Made by a program: the position numbers and the translations under genes
Notes under the pieces: model-generated
Databases searched by the model: none
The model's input: the letters and a program-made list of their open reading frames with translations, nothing else
What the model was told of the DNA's origin: nothing
Part shown: positions 9,379 to 16,975 of the stretch, piece after piece
Position numbering within the stretch: position 1 is the stretch's first letter
Layout: each line of letters opens with the position of its first letter
Source of the DNA: SKPT01 sp040905445
GTDB lineage: Bacteria > Planctomycetota > Phycisphaerae > Phycisphaerales > Phycisphaeraceae
Reading direction: 5' to 3'
Assembly: GCA_040905445.1 (NCBI GenBank)
Contig: JBBDRN010000010.1
Coordinates: 1 to 53,038 of the forward strand
Length of the DNA stretch: 53,038 bases

Positions 9379-9384
9379 GAAAAA

Positions 9385-9416
9385 CCACAAAGACACAGAA
9401 ACACAAAGACACAAAC
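9385..9416. repeat. 8-bp periodic repeat ACACAAAG x4
   Basis: Four near-identical 8-bp units (ccacaaag, acacagaa, acacaaag, acacaaac) lie directly before the eboE start codon. Markedly AT-richer than the surroundings. It belongs in style with the CTTCG-type periodic elements at 11951, 42421, 42891 and 44188. Confidence 0.7.
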
Positions 9417-9495
9417 TACGCTTTCACATCCGAACGCGCGGGTTCCCCAGCATCGCGGATGGTACATCCTCGCGTGAATCATAAAAAGCAAGCGC

Positions 9496-10323
9496 CTACG
9501 TCGGTGTCTCCGGGCCTCTGTGGTGGGTCTTGAACTTCTCGGACTGGCTCAGAAACGCCACCGGGTTGTCGAACGTGATGCGGGCGACGGACGCTTCGCC
9601 GTGCCCGCGCGCCAGCATCTCCTGCCGGGCCTTCGGCACCGCCAGCGGATCGCTCGCGCCCCAGTCGCCCGCCGAGTTGATCCACAGTCGCTCGCTGCCA
9701 TACATCTCGATGATGTCGGCGGCGCGCTGCGGCGTACACTTCGTGTCCGGGTAGAGCGTCATCCCCGCCCAGTGGCCCGCGTCGAGCACCATCTCGACCG
9801 TGTGCTCCTCGACGTGGTCGATCAGCACGCGGCCCGGCTCGATGCGGCCGTTGCGCCGGATGGCGTCCAGGATCAGCCGGGTGCCCTTGAGCTTGTCCTC
9901 CAGGTGCGGCGTGTGCACGAGGATGAGCTGCCCGTGCCGATCCGCCAGCGCGATCTGCTCCTCGAGGATCGTCAGCTCGTTGCGGCTGTTCTTGTTGAGC
10001 CCGATCTCGCCGACGCCCAGCACGTTGGGGCGGCTGAGAAACTCGGGAATCAGCGACATGACTTCGCGCGCGAAGCCGACGTCCTCCGCCTCCTTGGGGT
10101 TGATGCAGATCCACGCGTAATGCGCGATCCCGTAGCCGGCAGCACGCCGCGGCTCGACGTCCGCAAGCTGCCGGAAGTAGTCGTGAAAACCGGCCGGCGA
10201 CGAGCGATCGAACCCCGCCCAGAACGCCGGCTCCGTCACCGCCACGCACCCCGCCTGCGCCATGCGCGCGTAGTCGTCCGTCACGCGGCTGACCATGTGA
10301 ATGTGCGGGTCGATGTACTTCAT
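9496..10323 (-). CDS. eboB: TatD-family metal-dependent hydrolase EboB
   Basis: About 275 residues. The start at 10323 gives MKYIDPHIHMVSR, placing the HxH metal motif at residues 7-9 as expected; the frame is open 54 bp further upstream. Other metal-site blocks are GVGEIGLNKN (Glu), LVHTPHLEDK (His), LIDHVEEHT (His) and INSAGDWGASDPL (Asp), so the amidohydrolase site looks complete. TatD relatives include DNases and phosphoesterases; the role of EboB within ebo clusters is unknown. It follows the small gene at 10347-10670 with 23 bp between that stop and this start, and precedes eboE by about 117 bp. Confidence 0.88.
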   Translation of the reverse strand: MKYIDPHIHMVSRVTDDYARMAQAGCVAVTEPAFWAGFDRSSPAGFHDYFRQLADVEPRRAAGYGIAHYAWICINPKEAEDVGFAREVMSLIPEFLSRPNVLGVGEIGLNKNSRNELTILEEQIALADRHGQLILVHTPHLEDKLKGTRLILDAIRRNGRIEPGRVLIDHVEEHTVEMVLDAGHWAGMTLYPDTKCTPQRAADIIEMYGSERLWINSAGDWGASDPLAVPKARQEMLARGHGEASVARITFDNPVAFLSQSEKFKTHHRGPETPT

Positions 10324-10346
10324 GAACGATCCGTGTCCATCCGTCC

Positions 10347-10670
10347 TCATCCGCCGGTACCGGCTTCCCCGCGCCACGCCCCCGCGGCGCCTTTCATCCC
10401 CGCCGCCGACGTAATCGGCTCGCGCGTCGGATCGCTCAGCGCCTCCTGCACCCGCCGTGCCCGCCCCGGCTCGCGCTCCAGCAGCACCGCCATCGCCCGG
10501 CGCAGCGCCGCGACGCGGTAATCCTCCGCCTCCTCGCTGCCCGGCGTGGCGCGGTCGACGCGATCGAGGAACGCCGCCACGTCCAGCAGCTTTGCCCGGT
10601 GCTCGAGAAAGTATCGATCGATCACCGCCGCCCGGCTCATCGCGCAGCCGCCCGCATTCATCCGTTCCAT
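10347..10670 (-). CDS. Small conserved-looking ebo-linked protein of unknown function
   Basis: 107 residues. The ATG at 10670 has GGGAGGCGCGAG immediately upstream, a strong ribosome site, and lies 14 bases after the eboD stop; later in-frame ATGs at 10661 and 10640 are possible. The core (IDRYFLEHRAKLLDVAAFL, EAEDYRVAALRRAMAVL) is predicted helical and basic; the tail is Gly/Ala-rich. No signal peptide or membrane segment. It occupies a slot where other ebo operons may carry eboA, but the length and sequence do not let me call it EboA. Function unknown. Confidence 0.7.
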   Translation of the reverse strand: MERMNAGGCAMSRAAVIDRYFLEHRAKLLDVAAFLDRVDRATPGSEEAEDYRVAALRRAMAVLLEREPGRARRVQEALSDPTREPITSAAGMKGAAGAWRGEAGTGG

Positions 10671-10683
10671 CTCGCGCCTCCCA

Positions 10684-11922
10684 TCATGACCGTTCACCGG
10701 CTCGCGCGCCGACGATGCCCGCCACGCCCGCCGCCTGCGCCGCGAGCAGCCGCACCGCCTGTTCCATGACATCCGCGTCGATTTCGTGCACGTCGACCGG
10801 CTGGCCCACGTCGCGCAGCATTGGGATCGTCAGCCGCCCGCCGAGGTGCTCGCGAAACTCTTCGAGCCCGCGCAGCAGCGCCCCCGTCGGGGCCATCCGC
10901 TCGTGAAACAGTGCGAAACCGAGCTGCGTGAGGCACTGTCGCACACGATGCGCCGTTCGTGCGGGCATCAGGCCGACCAACTCCGCATAGCTCACGTCCA
11001 GCGCGAGGCCGATCGCCACCGCCTCGCCATGCCGCAGGGCGTAGCCGCTCATCTGCTCGAGCTTGTGCGCCGCCCAGTGGCCGAAGTCCAGCGGCCGCGC
11101 GCTGCCGAGCTCGAACGGATCACCGCCGTCCGCGACATGCTCGACGTGCAGCTCGGCGGCGCGGCGCAGCACCGGACGCGCCCGCCGCATGTCCCGGCCG
11201 TCGATGGCGGCCGCGTCGCGCTCGATCCGCGCCAGCAGCGCCGGGTCCTTGAGCAGGGCAACCTTCACCGCCTCGCTGAACCCGCTGCGCCAGTCGCGCG
11301 GGCTCAGCGTCGTGAGCAGTTGCTCGTCGTTGATAACCGCCGCGGGCACCGCGAACGCCCCGAGGTAGTTCTTCTTGCCGAACGCGTTGACGCCGCTCTT
11401 GACGCCCACCCCCGCGTCGCACTGGGCGAGCGTCGTGCTTGGCATGCGGATGAGGCGAATGCCGCGATGCGCGATCGCCGCCGCGAAGCCCACGCAGTCG
11501 AGCACGGCCCCGCCTCCGATCGCCAGCACGTGGCTGTGCCGGTCGAGACCGGCCGCGTGAATCGCCTCGAGCACGCGCCGCAACTCGGCCGGCTCGTTCT
11601 TGCACGCCTCGCCGCCCGGCACGCGCTGCACGGGCCCCGCCAGGGTCATGCGCGACGCGTGGGCCCGCGCGTACTGCACCACGCGCTCCGGCAGCCCCGC
11701 CCCCGCACGCACCAGCCCCGCGTCCACGAACGCCAGCACACGCCCCGGGCCCCCCGCCACATTCCCCGCCACACCTCCCGCCACATTCCCCGCCCCCGCC
11801 ACAGCGTCCGTGCCGGCGACGCAGGCCGCGAGCACCTCGCTCGCCGGGTCGAGCACGTCACGTGCAAAGTGCACGCGATGCGCAAACTCGACCCGCACAT
11901 TCTCATCCAGCCCGTCAATCAT
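10684..11922 (-). CDS. eboD: 3-dehydroquinate synthase-like protein EboD
   Basis: 412 residues. The dehydroquinate-synthase fold is shown by the NAD-binding AIGGGAVLDCVGFAAAIAHRG, RMPSTTLAQCDAGVGVKSG, GFSEAVKVALLKD (metal Glu), and the metal His blocks FGHWAAHKLE and LRHGEAVAIGLALD. All expected metal ligands are present. Family members cyclise sugar phosphates; ebo-type EboD is distinct from shikimate AroB, and its substrate is not known. Residues ~38-58 are an Ala/Gly/Val insert encoded by CCCCCGCCAC repeats. Probably the first gene of the ebo transcript: 160 bp separate it from the exporter gene, against overlaps or short spacers between most downstream genes. Confidence 0.88.
   Translation of the reverse strand: MIDGLDENVRVEFAHRVHFARDVLDPASEVLAACVAGTDAVAGAGNVAGGVAGNVAGGPGRVLAFVDAGLVRAGAGLPERVVQYARAHASRMTLAGPVQRVPGGEACKNEPAELRRVLEAIHAAGLDRHSHVLAIGGGAVLDCVGFAAAIAHRGIRLIRMPSTTLAQCDAGVGVKSGVNAFGKKNYLGAFAVPAAVINDEQLLTTLSPRDWRSGFSEAVKVALLKDPALLARIERDAAAIDGRDMRRARPVLRRAAELHVEHVADGGDPFELGSARPLDFGHWAAHKLEQMSGYALRHGEAVAIGLALDVSYAELVGLMPARTAHRVRQCLTQLGFALFHERMAPTGALLRGLEEFREHLGGRLTIPMLRDVGQPVDVHEIDADVMEQAVRLLAAQAAGVAGIVGARAGERS
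11751..11803 (-). repeat. CCCCCGCCAC-type repeat encoding an N-terminal insert of EboD
   Basis: Five imperfect copies of cccCGCCAC(A/C) in tandem, translated on the reverse strand as the VAGAGNVAGGVAGNVAGG insert. It lies in a region expected to be a loop in dehydroquinate synthases. Confidence 0.6.
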
Positions 11923-11950
11923 GGCGCGTCAGTCAAAGGCGGCAAAACGA

Positions 11951-12064
11951 CCACCGAGGCATGGAGACACAGAGGCGGAACACAGGGCGAGGAGCCCAAT
12001 GGTCGTCCCGTTGCGCTCCACAAGCCAGACGTTCTCCTGCTCCGCTCCTGCCTCTGTGCCTCGG
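11951..12064. repeat. Imperfect inverted repeat of the CCGAGGCA/CACAGAGG type between exporter gene and eboD
   Basis: The left arm CCGAGGCATGGAGACACAGAGG starts at 11954. The right arm CCTCTGTGCCTCGG is at 12051-12064, its reverse complement apart from a short insertion. They separate the ABC exporter from the ebo genes. Likely a relative of the periodic elements at 9385 and 42421. No coding function seen. Confidence 0.55.
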
Positions 12065-12082
12065 CGATCACTTCTGCTGCGG

Positions 12083-13957
12083 TCACTTTCCCGCCGCCAC
12101 GCTCGCCGCCTGGGACCGCAACTGGCCGGCCGCGAGCGTGCGGTATGCCTCGCAGCGCTGTTCCAGCGCCGCGTGCGTTCCGACATCGATGATGCGCCCG
12201 AACTCCATCACCACGACCATATCCGCGTCGCGCACCGTGCTCAGGCGGTGGGCGATGACGAACGTCGTGCGGCCCTTCTGCACGGCCGCGAGCGCCTGCC
12301 CGATCTTCGCCTCCGACTCCGTGTCGACCTGGCTCGTCGCCTCGTCGAGCATCAGGATCGCCGGGTCGCGCAGGATCGCCCGCGCCAGCGCCAGCCGCTG
12401 GCGCTGTCCGCCGCTGAGCCCCGAGCCGCCCTCGCCGAGCACCGCGTCGTACCCCGCAGGCAGGTTGACAATGAACTCATGGGCGTGCGCTTGCTTCGCC
12501 GCCCGCTCGATCGCGGCCGCCGACGCGTGACGCATCCCGTAGGCGATATTCTGCGCCACCGTTCCGCCGAACAGCACCGTCTGCTGGCTCACCAGCGCCA
12601 TCTGCCCGCGCAGCGATCGCAGGCTCACCTCCGCAATGTCCACGCCGTCGATCAGCACGCGCCCCGCCTGCGGCTCAACCAGCCGCGGCAGCAGGCTCAG
12701 CAGCGTGCTCTTGCCCGAGCCGTTCGCCCCGACGATCGCCACCTTCTGTTCATGTTGCACCGCCATGCTCACATTGCACACGGCCGGCTCGGGCTGGTCC
12801 GGATAGCGATACGTCACGCCCTCGAAGCGCACCGAGGTGTGATGCCGCGCGAGCGCACGCCCGCGCCCCGCGCCCGCGCGGCGCCGGCGGACGTTGGACT
12901 CGACCGGCAGCGTCATCACCTCCGCCACCCGCTCCGCCGCCGCCGCCGACTCCTGCAGGTCGTTGTTCAGCCGCGCCAGCGGCCGCACGCTGTTGCCCGC
13001 CATCGCCAGCGGCAGCAGCACGTTGAGCAGGTTCGTCGGATCGCGCGCCGGATCGTTAAGCACGATGTGCGTCGCCACGAGCGACACGGCGATCACGCCC
13101 GCGATTGCGATCAGCTCCGTCACCGGTGAGGCGAGCGCCCGGACCGTCCGCGCCCGAAGCTCCTGCTTGAGCACCTGCCGGTTGATCGTGTTGAACCGCC
13201 TGCGCTCATACCCCTCCGCGTTGTGGACCTTGACCGCTGCGCCGCCCTGCAGCGCCTCCTGCATCGCGCCGGTCATCCACCCGAAGGCGCGAAACGCCCG
13301 GCGGCTGGCCTTGCGGATCCGCTTGCCGAACTTCCGGATCACCACGTAGATCGCCGCCACCGCCACCAGGAACATTGCCGTCAGCTGCCAGTCCACGATC
13401 ACCGCCAGAAGCAGAAACGCCCCGCCCATCAGCACGTCCCGCACGGCCCGGCCCATCAGCGCCATCAGCCCCTTGGACAACTGCGTGCAGTCGCGTACCA
13501 CCCGGTTGATGTGATCCGCCGAGCCGTGCTTCCACTGCACCTCCAGCGGCGCGTGGATGAGGTGCTGGTACGCGTTCTTGCGGATGCGCATGATCGTGCG
13601 CAGCACGACCGTGAGCATCGACGCCTGGTAGACGTAGCGCATCACGGAGCCGATGATCGCCAGCGTCAGCACGACGCCCAGCATGAACGCCATGCCGCCG
13701 AACGGGCTGGCGGGGATGATCTGCGCCCAGTGCGTCACGTCGCCGAGGAAGCGCTCGATGTGATCGCCTGCGAGCCACTGCGCGGCCGTCTCGCGCATCA
13801 TCGGTTGGTCGTCGCCGAAGAACTGGTCGATGATCCAGAGCAGCGCGGCGAACCCGCCGAACGCGCTCGCCGCGTCGATCAGCGCGGCGGTGAAACCCAG
13901 CGCGATCAGCCGCCGGTAGTGCAGCATCTGCCTGGCGAAGCCCCAGAACGCGTTCAT
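12083..13957 (-). CDS. ABC exporter, fused membrane and ATPase domains (MsbA-like)
   Basis: 624 residues. The N-terminal ~330 residues hold about six membrane helices (for example FGGMAFMLGVVLTLAIIGSV and VLMGGAFLLLAVIVDWQL). The C-terminal ATPase has Walker A VGANGSGKSTLLSLL, the Q-loop region ALVSQQTVLFGGTVAQNI, signature LSGGQRQRLALARAIL and Walker B ILMLDEATSQVD, so the site is complete. It works as a homodimeric inner-membrane exporter of lipids, lipid A cores or hydrophobic compounds; the substrate is not deducible. The ATG overlaps the aroA stop (ATGA), with a GGGGGGTGAGG ribosome site. Upstream neighbour of the ebo block on the same strand. Confidence 0.9.
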   Translation of the reverse strand: MNAFWGFARQMLHYRRLIALGFTAALIDAASAFGGFAALLWIIDQFFGDDQPMMRETAAQWLAGDHIERFLGDVTHWAQIIPASPFGGMAFMLGVVLTLAIIGSVMRYVYQASMLTVVLRTIMRIRKNAYQHLIHAPLEVQWKHGSADHINRVVRDCTQLSKGLMALMGRAVRDVLMGGAFLLLAVIVDWQLTAMFLVAVAAIYVVIRKFGKRIRKASRRAFRAFGWMTGAMQEALQGGAAVKVHNAEGYERRRFNTINRQVLKQELRARTVRALASPVTELIAIAGVIAVSLVATHIVLNDPARDPTNLLNVLLPLAMAGNSVRPLARLNNDLQESAAAAERVAEVMTLPVESNVRRRRAGAGRGRALARHHTSVRFEGVTYRYPDQPEPAVCNVSMAVQHEQKVAIVGANGSGKSTLLSLLPRLVEPQAGRVLIDGVDIAEVSLRSLRGQMALVSQQTVLFGGTVAQNIAYGMRHASAAAIERAAKQAHAHEFIVNLPAGYDAVLGEGGSGLSGGQRQRLALARAILRDPAILMLDEATSQVDTESEAKIGQALAAVQKGRTTFVIAHRLSTVRDADMVVVMEFGRIIDVGTHAALEQRCEAYRTLAAGQLRSQAASVAAGK

Positions 13958-15288
13958 GCCTCACCCCCCGCCCCGCCGCCGCGCAGCAGCGCGAGGTGCT
14001 CGAAGAACCCCGGGAACGTCTTACCCACGCACGCCGGGTCGCGGATCACCACGCCCGGCTGCGCCAGCCCGATCACGGCAAAGCTCATCGCCATGCGGTG
14101 GTCGTCATACGTGTCGATCACCGCCGGCGTGATGCGCCCGCCGGCAGGGGGGGCCACGTGCAGGTCGTCGCCGTCGACGCGCACCCGCGCCCCGAGCTTG
14201 CTCAGCTCGGCGTGCATCGCCGCCATGCGATCCGTCTCCTTCACGCGCCAGTTGCCCACGTTGCGGATCGTCGTCGGCCCCTCGGCGAGCACCGCCAGCG
14301 TCGCCAGCGTCATTGCCGCGTCCGGCATGTGGTTGAGGTCCACGTCCACACCCCGCAGCGGCGCATCATCCGCCGGCGACGCGACCGCCACGCTGCCCTC
14401 CGTCAACGTCAGCCGCGCCCCCATGCGCGCCAGCACGTCCACGAACCCCAGGTCCCCCTGCAGGCTCGATCGCCCCAGTCCCTCGATCAACACCCGGCTG
14501 CCCGGCAGCGCGGCCGCGGCGGCCAGAAAATAGCTCGCGTTGCTCGCGTCCGGCTCGACCGTGTAATCCGTCGCCGCGTAACGGGCCGGCTCGACACGCA
14601 GCACCCGCCACCCCGCGTCCACCTGCACCTCGACGCCAAACCGCGCCATCAGCCCGATCGTCATCTCGACGTACGGCCGGCTCGTCACCGGCCCGTCGAA
14701 GCGGATCGTCAACCCGTCGCGCATGTACGGCCCGACCATGAGCAGCGCGGTGATGAACTGGCTCGACAGGGTCGGCCGCATGATGATCTCGCCGCCGCGC
14801 AGCCCCCGGCCGGCAACCTCCACGGGCGGATACCCCTCCGCGCCCAGGTACCGCACCCGCGCGCCAAGCTCGCGCAGCGGGTCGACGAGCTCGCCGATCG
14901 GCCGCTCGCGCATCCGCGCCACGCCGTCAAGCTGATACACGCCCCGACCCAGGCCGCACGCCGCGGTCAGCGGCCGCATCGCCGTCCCCGCGTTGCCAAG
15001 CTCCAGCGTCGCCGCGTCGGCCGGAATCAACCCGCCGCGCCCCGCCACGCGCACCACCGCCCCCGCCTGCGCCTCGGTCACCTTGAATCCCAGCTCCCCC
15101 AGCGCGTCGAGCATCCGCTGCGTGTCATCCGCCACCAGCGGCCGACGCACCACCGACTCCCCCTCGCCCAGGGCCGCCAGCAGCAGCGCCCGGTTCGTCA
15201 GGCTCTTGGACCCCGGCAGGCGCAGCGCCACGTCGAACGGCCGGCCGACCGGCTCCACCTCGAGTTCCTCCGGCAGGCCCACGCTCAT
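13954..15288 (-). CDS. aroA: 3-phosphoshikimate 1-carboxyvinyltransferase (EPSP synthase)
   Basis: 444 residues from the ATG at 15288, which has GAGG ten bases upstream; the frame can also start at a TTG at 15306. It transfers enolpyruvate from PEP to shikimate-3-phosphate in the shikimate pathway. Diagnostic blocks are LPGSKSLTNRALLLAAL near the N-terminus, ELGNAGTAMRPLTAACG, PDASNASYFLAAAAA, LNHMPDAAMTLA, VKETDRMAAMHAEL and DTYDDHRMAMSFAVIG. All read intact, so it should be functional. Overlaps the downstream ABC exporter gene by 4 bp. 69 bp separate it from the upstream co-directional groES-like gene. Confidence 0.95.
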   Translation of the reverse strand: MSVGLPEELEVEPVGRPFDVALRLPGSKSLTNRALLLAALGEGESVVRRPLVADDTQRMLDALGELGFKVTEAQAGAVVRVAGRGGLIPADAATLELGNAGTAMRPLTAACGLGRGVYQLDGVARMRERPIGELVDPLRELGARVRYLGAEGYPPVEVAGRGLRGGEIIMRPTLSSQFITALLMVGPYMRDGLTIRFDGPVTSRPYVEMTIGLMARFGVEVQVDAGWRVLRVEPARYAATDYTVEPDASNASYFLAAAAALPGSRVLIEGLGRSSLQGDLGFVDVLARMGARLTLTEGSVAVASPADDAPLRGVDVDLNHMPDAAMTLATLAVLAEGPTTIRNVGNWRVKETDRMAAMHAELSKLGARVRVDGDDLHVAPPAGGRITPAVIDTYDDHRMAMSFAVIGLAQPGVVIRDPACVGKTFPGFFEHLALLRGGGAGGEA

Positions 15289-15357
15289 CAAGCAACATCC
15301 TCTCAACTCAACCCGCTCCCGGCTTCGCGAACCAACACCCCTCCGGATCCCCCCGCC

Positions 15358-15681
15358 TCACGACCGCCGGAACACCGCCACCACGCTCTCCACCGGTACG
15401 ACGAACAGCCGGTTGTCCCCCTCGAAGTCGACCGGGATGGCCTCCTTGGGGTGAAACAGCACCCGGTCATACTGCTCGATGGGGTAGTTCGAGTCGGCCG
15501 CCACCTCGGCGGAAATCGCCACCAGCCGCCCCGTCAGCGTGGGGATCTCCATCTTGTCCGGCAGGTGGATCCCGCTCTTGGTCTGCTTCTTGTCCTCGTC
15601 CTTGCGGACCAGCACCCGCTTGCCGATCGGCTCGACGGTCTCCAGCCCGGACTTCCCTGTCTCCGGCGTCATGTCTTCCAT
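15358..15681 (-). CDS. groES: GroES-like co-chaperonin (Cpn10)
   Basis: 107 residues. The Cpn10 fold is recognisable from VEPIGKRVLVRKDEDKKQTKSGIHLPD (first strand and mobile loop), GRLVAISAEVAADS and YDRVLFHPKEAIPVDFEGDNRLFVV. In typical GroES the mobile loop is hydrophobic (GGIVLTG-like); here it reads SGIHLPDKMEIPTLTG, longer and divergent. It forms the heptameric lid of the GroEL chamber if functional. No groEL lies in the window, so it is a stand-alone copy, possibly a paralogue. No CIRCE operator is seen upstream. Confidence 0.85.
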   Translation of the reverse strand: MEDMTPETGKSGLETVEPIGKRVLVRKDEDKKQTKSGIHLPDKMEIPTLTGRLVAISAEVAADSNYPIEQYDRVLFHPKEAIPVDFEGDNRLFVVPVESVVAVFRRS

Positions 15682-15938
15682 AAGCCCATTCTACGCGCGC
15701 CATCGCCCCTCTGCCCAATGCCTGCATCGGTAGCGGCCGCGGTGTGGACCGCTTCCCTGTTTCGTCGCCGCGCCCACGCGGCGCTCAGGAAGCCCACGGA
15801 GCGCACTCCCTCGGGCCGCCGCCCCAAAACGTGGAGCCCGTCGCCCACCGACGCCGATCTCTCTTCAGGAGAGACGCGCCGCCGGCTGGACGCCCCGGCC
15901 CAAGCCCTGATTCGTTCGCGCCAAGGAAAGGAGTTCCC

Positions 15939-16907
15939 ATGTCAGGTCTCGCCACAGGATGGACTTATCTCACTAGCTGGTTTCGTCGCGAGGGCAATGC
16001 CGACGGCAACACGCAGCTCGCCCGCCAGGTCGCCCCCCGCGACCGCGCCATCGCCCAGCTCCAGGGTGCGTACGAGGAGGTCGTCGGCCTCATGACCTCG
16101 ATGCAGCAGCACATGCAGGCTCAGAACGACCGCTCCGAGCGCCTCCTCCAGATGATGGAAGGCCTGCCCGAGGCCCTCAAGAGCCTCCCCGAGGCCCAGC
16201 GCAATCAGACGCGCACCCTCGAAGCCATCCAGGGCCACCTCGCCGAGCAGTCCCGCAACACCGCCGGGCTGACCCAGGCGATCACGAGCCTCGCCCAGGC
16301 TGCTGACAACCACGAACGCTCGATGAACATCATCCAACAGCAGCTCGACGCCAGCCAGCACAATGGCGAGCAGATCCTCTCCAGCTTCTCGTCGCTCAGC
16401 GACACCCTCGGCCGCATGACCGACTCCTCGCAGGCGGGCACGGCCGTCCTCCAGCGCCTCGCCGACCGCGGCGAGCAGTCCGACCAGCAGATGCGCCAAC
16501 TCTTCTCCCGCAGCCAGCGGCAGTTCACCATCATGTCCGCCATTTCCTGGGCCCTGGCGATCCTCGCCCTCGGCGTCGCAGGCCTCGTCGCCTTCGCCGT
16601 TACCCAGCAGAGCCTCGCCGCCACCCCGGCCACCCCCACCGCGCCCGCGATCGATTCCCCCTCCCTCCAGGAGGGGCTGGGGGAGGGCGCCCCCGCCCTC
16701 GCGGCCACGATTCCGGCCGTGACCGCTCCGGACGTCGAGCCCGTGCCGGAGGCGGCGACCCCGCTCACCGGCGTGCCGCCGATCGATGCGCCGCCCGCCG
16801 CCGCTCCGATCGACCCCGCCGAGCTGATGGCCCGGCCCATCCTCGGCCGCCTGACTTTCGCCGATCTGCTGCACATCCGCGCCGGCGACGAAGCCGACGC
16901 CGACTGA
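15939..16907 (+). CDS. Coiled-coil, single-pass membrane protein of unknown function
   Basis: 322 residues. The ATG at 15939 is preceded by AAGGAAAGGAG, an excellent ribosome site. Residues ~30-190 are Gln/Glu-rich with heptad character (EEVVGLMTSMQQHMQAQ, AQAADNHERSMNIIQQQL), suggesting a long coiled coil. A single membrane segment is at ~195-222 (SAISWALAILALGVAGLVAF). The C-terminal 100 residues are Ala/Pro/Thr-rich. A REP-like GC element is translated in frame at residues ~241-251 (SPSLQEGLGEG). No domain recognised; a structural or secretion-related role is possible but not supported. It precedes an ExbB-like gene by 68 bp on the same strand. Confidence 0.8.
   Translation: MSGLATGWTYLTSWFRREGNADGNTQLARQVAPRDRAIAQLQGAYEEVVGLMTSMQQHMQAQNDRSERLLQMMEGLPEALKSLPEAQRNQTRTLEAIQGHLAEQSRNTAGLTQAITSLAQAADNHERSMNIIQQQLDASQHNGEQILSSFSSLSDTLGRMTDSSQAGTAVLQRLADRGEQSDQQMRQLFSRSQRQFTIMSAISWALAILALGVAGLVAFAVTQQSLAATPATPTAPAIDSPSLQEGLGEGAPALAATIPAVTAPDVEPVPEAATPLTGVPPIDAPPAAAPIDPAELMARPILGRLTFADLLHIRAGDEADAD
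16656..16688. repeat. REP-like GC palindrome inside a coding sequence
   Basis: The sequence CCCCCTCCCTCCAGGAGGGG followed by CTGGGGGAGGG is the approximate reverse complement of an intergenic copy at 45529-45560. It is read in frame by the coiled-coil gene without disrupting it. Confidence 0.6.
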
Positions 16908-16917
16908 ACCCCCCCAC

Positions 16918-16944
16918 GTCGCCCTGAGGGCGACCGCTAATGCC
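16918..16944 (-). repeat. Hairpin + CGTTAGCGG element, copy 1
   Basis: A perfect 7-bp hairpin GTCGCCC-tga-GGGCGAC directly followed by CGCTAATGCC, the reverse complement of the GGCRTTAGCG motif. It lies just after the stop of the coiled-coil gene. Related copies are at 40881, 49301 and 51889. Confidence 0.6.
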
Positions 16945-16975
16945 CCGGGGGCGGCATCCGGGTTATCCTTCCCGC

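Noticed and set aside
9379..9414. Twelve-codon N-terminal extension of EboE (MCLCVSVSLWFF)
   Set aside because: It is the translation of an 8-bp periodic repeat; the conserved protein starts at 9378.
5791..15288. Classical secondary-metabolite gene cluster
   Set aside because: No polyketide, peptide-synthetase, terpene or RiPP core enzyme is present; ebo genes are accessory traffic genes and no partner biosynthetic cluster is visible.
15682..15938. CIRCE-type heat-shock operator upstream of groES
   Set aside because: No TTAGCACTC-N9-GAGTGCTAA-like sequence; only a small TCTCTC/GAGAGA hairpin near 15863.
13996..16095. 699-codon forward open frame across aroA and groES
   Set aside because: Spans two genes on the other strand and has no ribosome site or domain.
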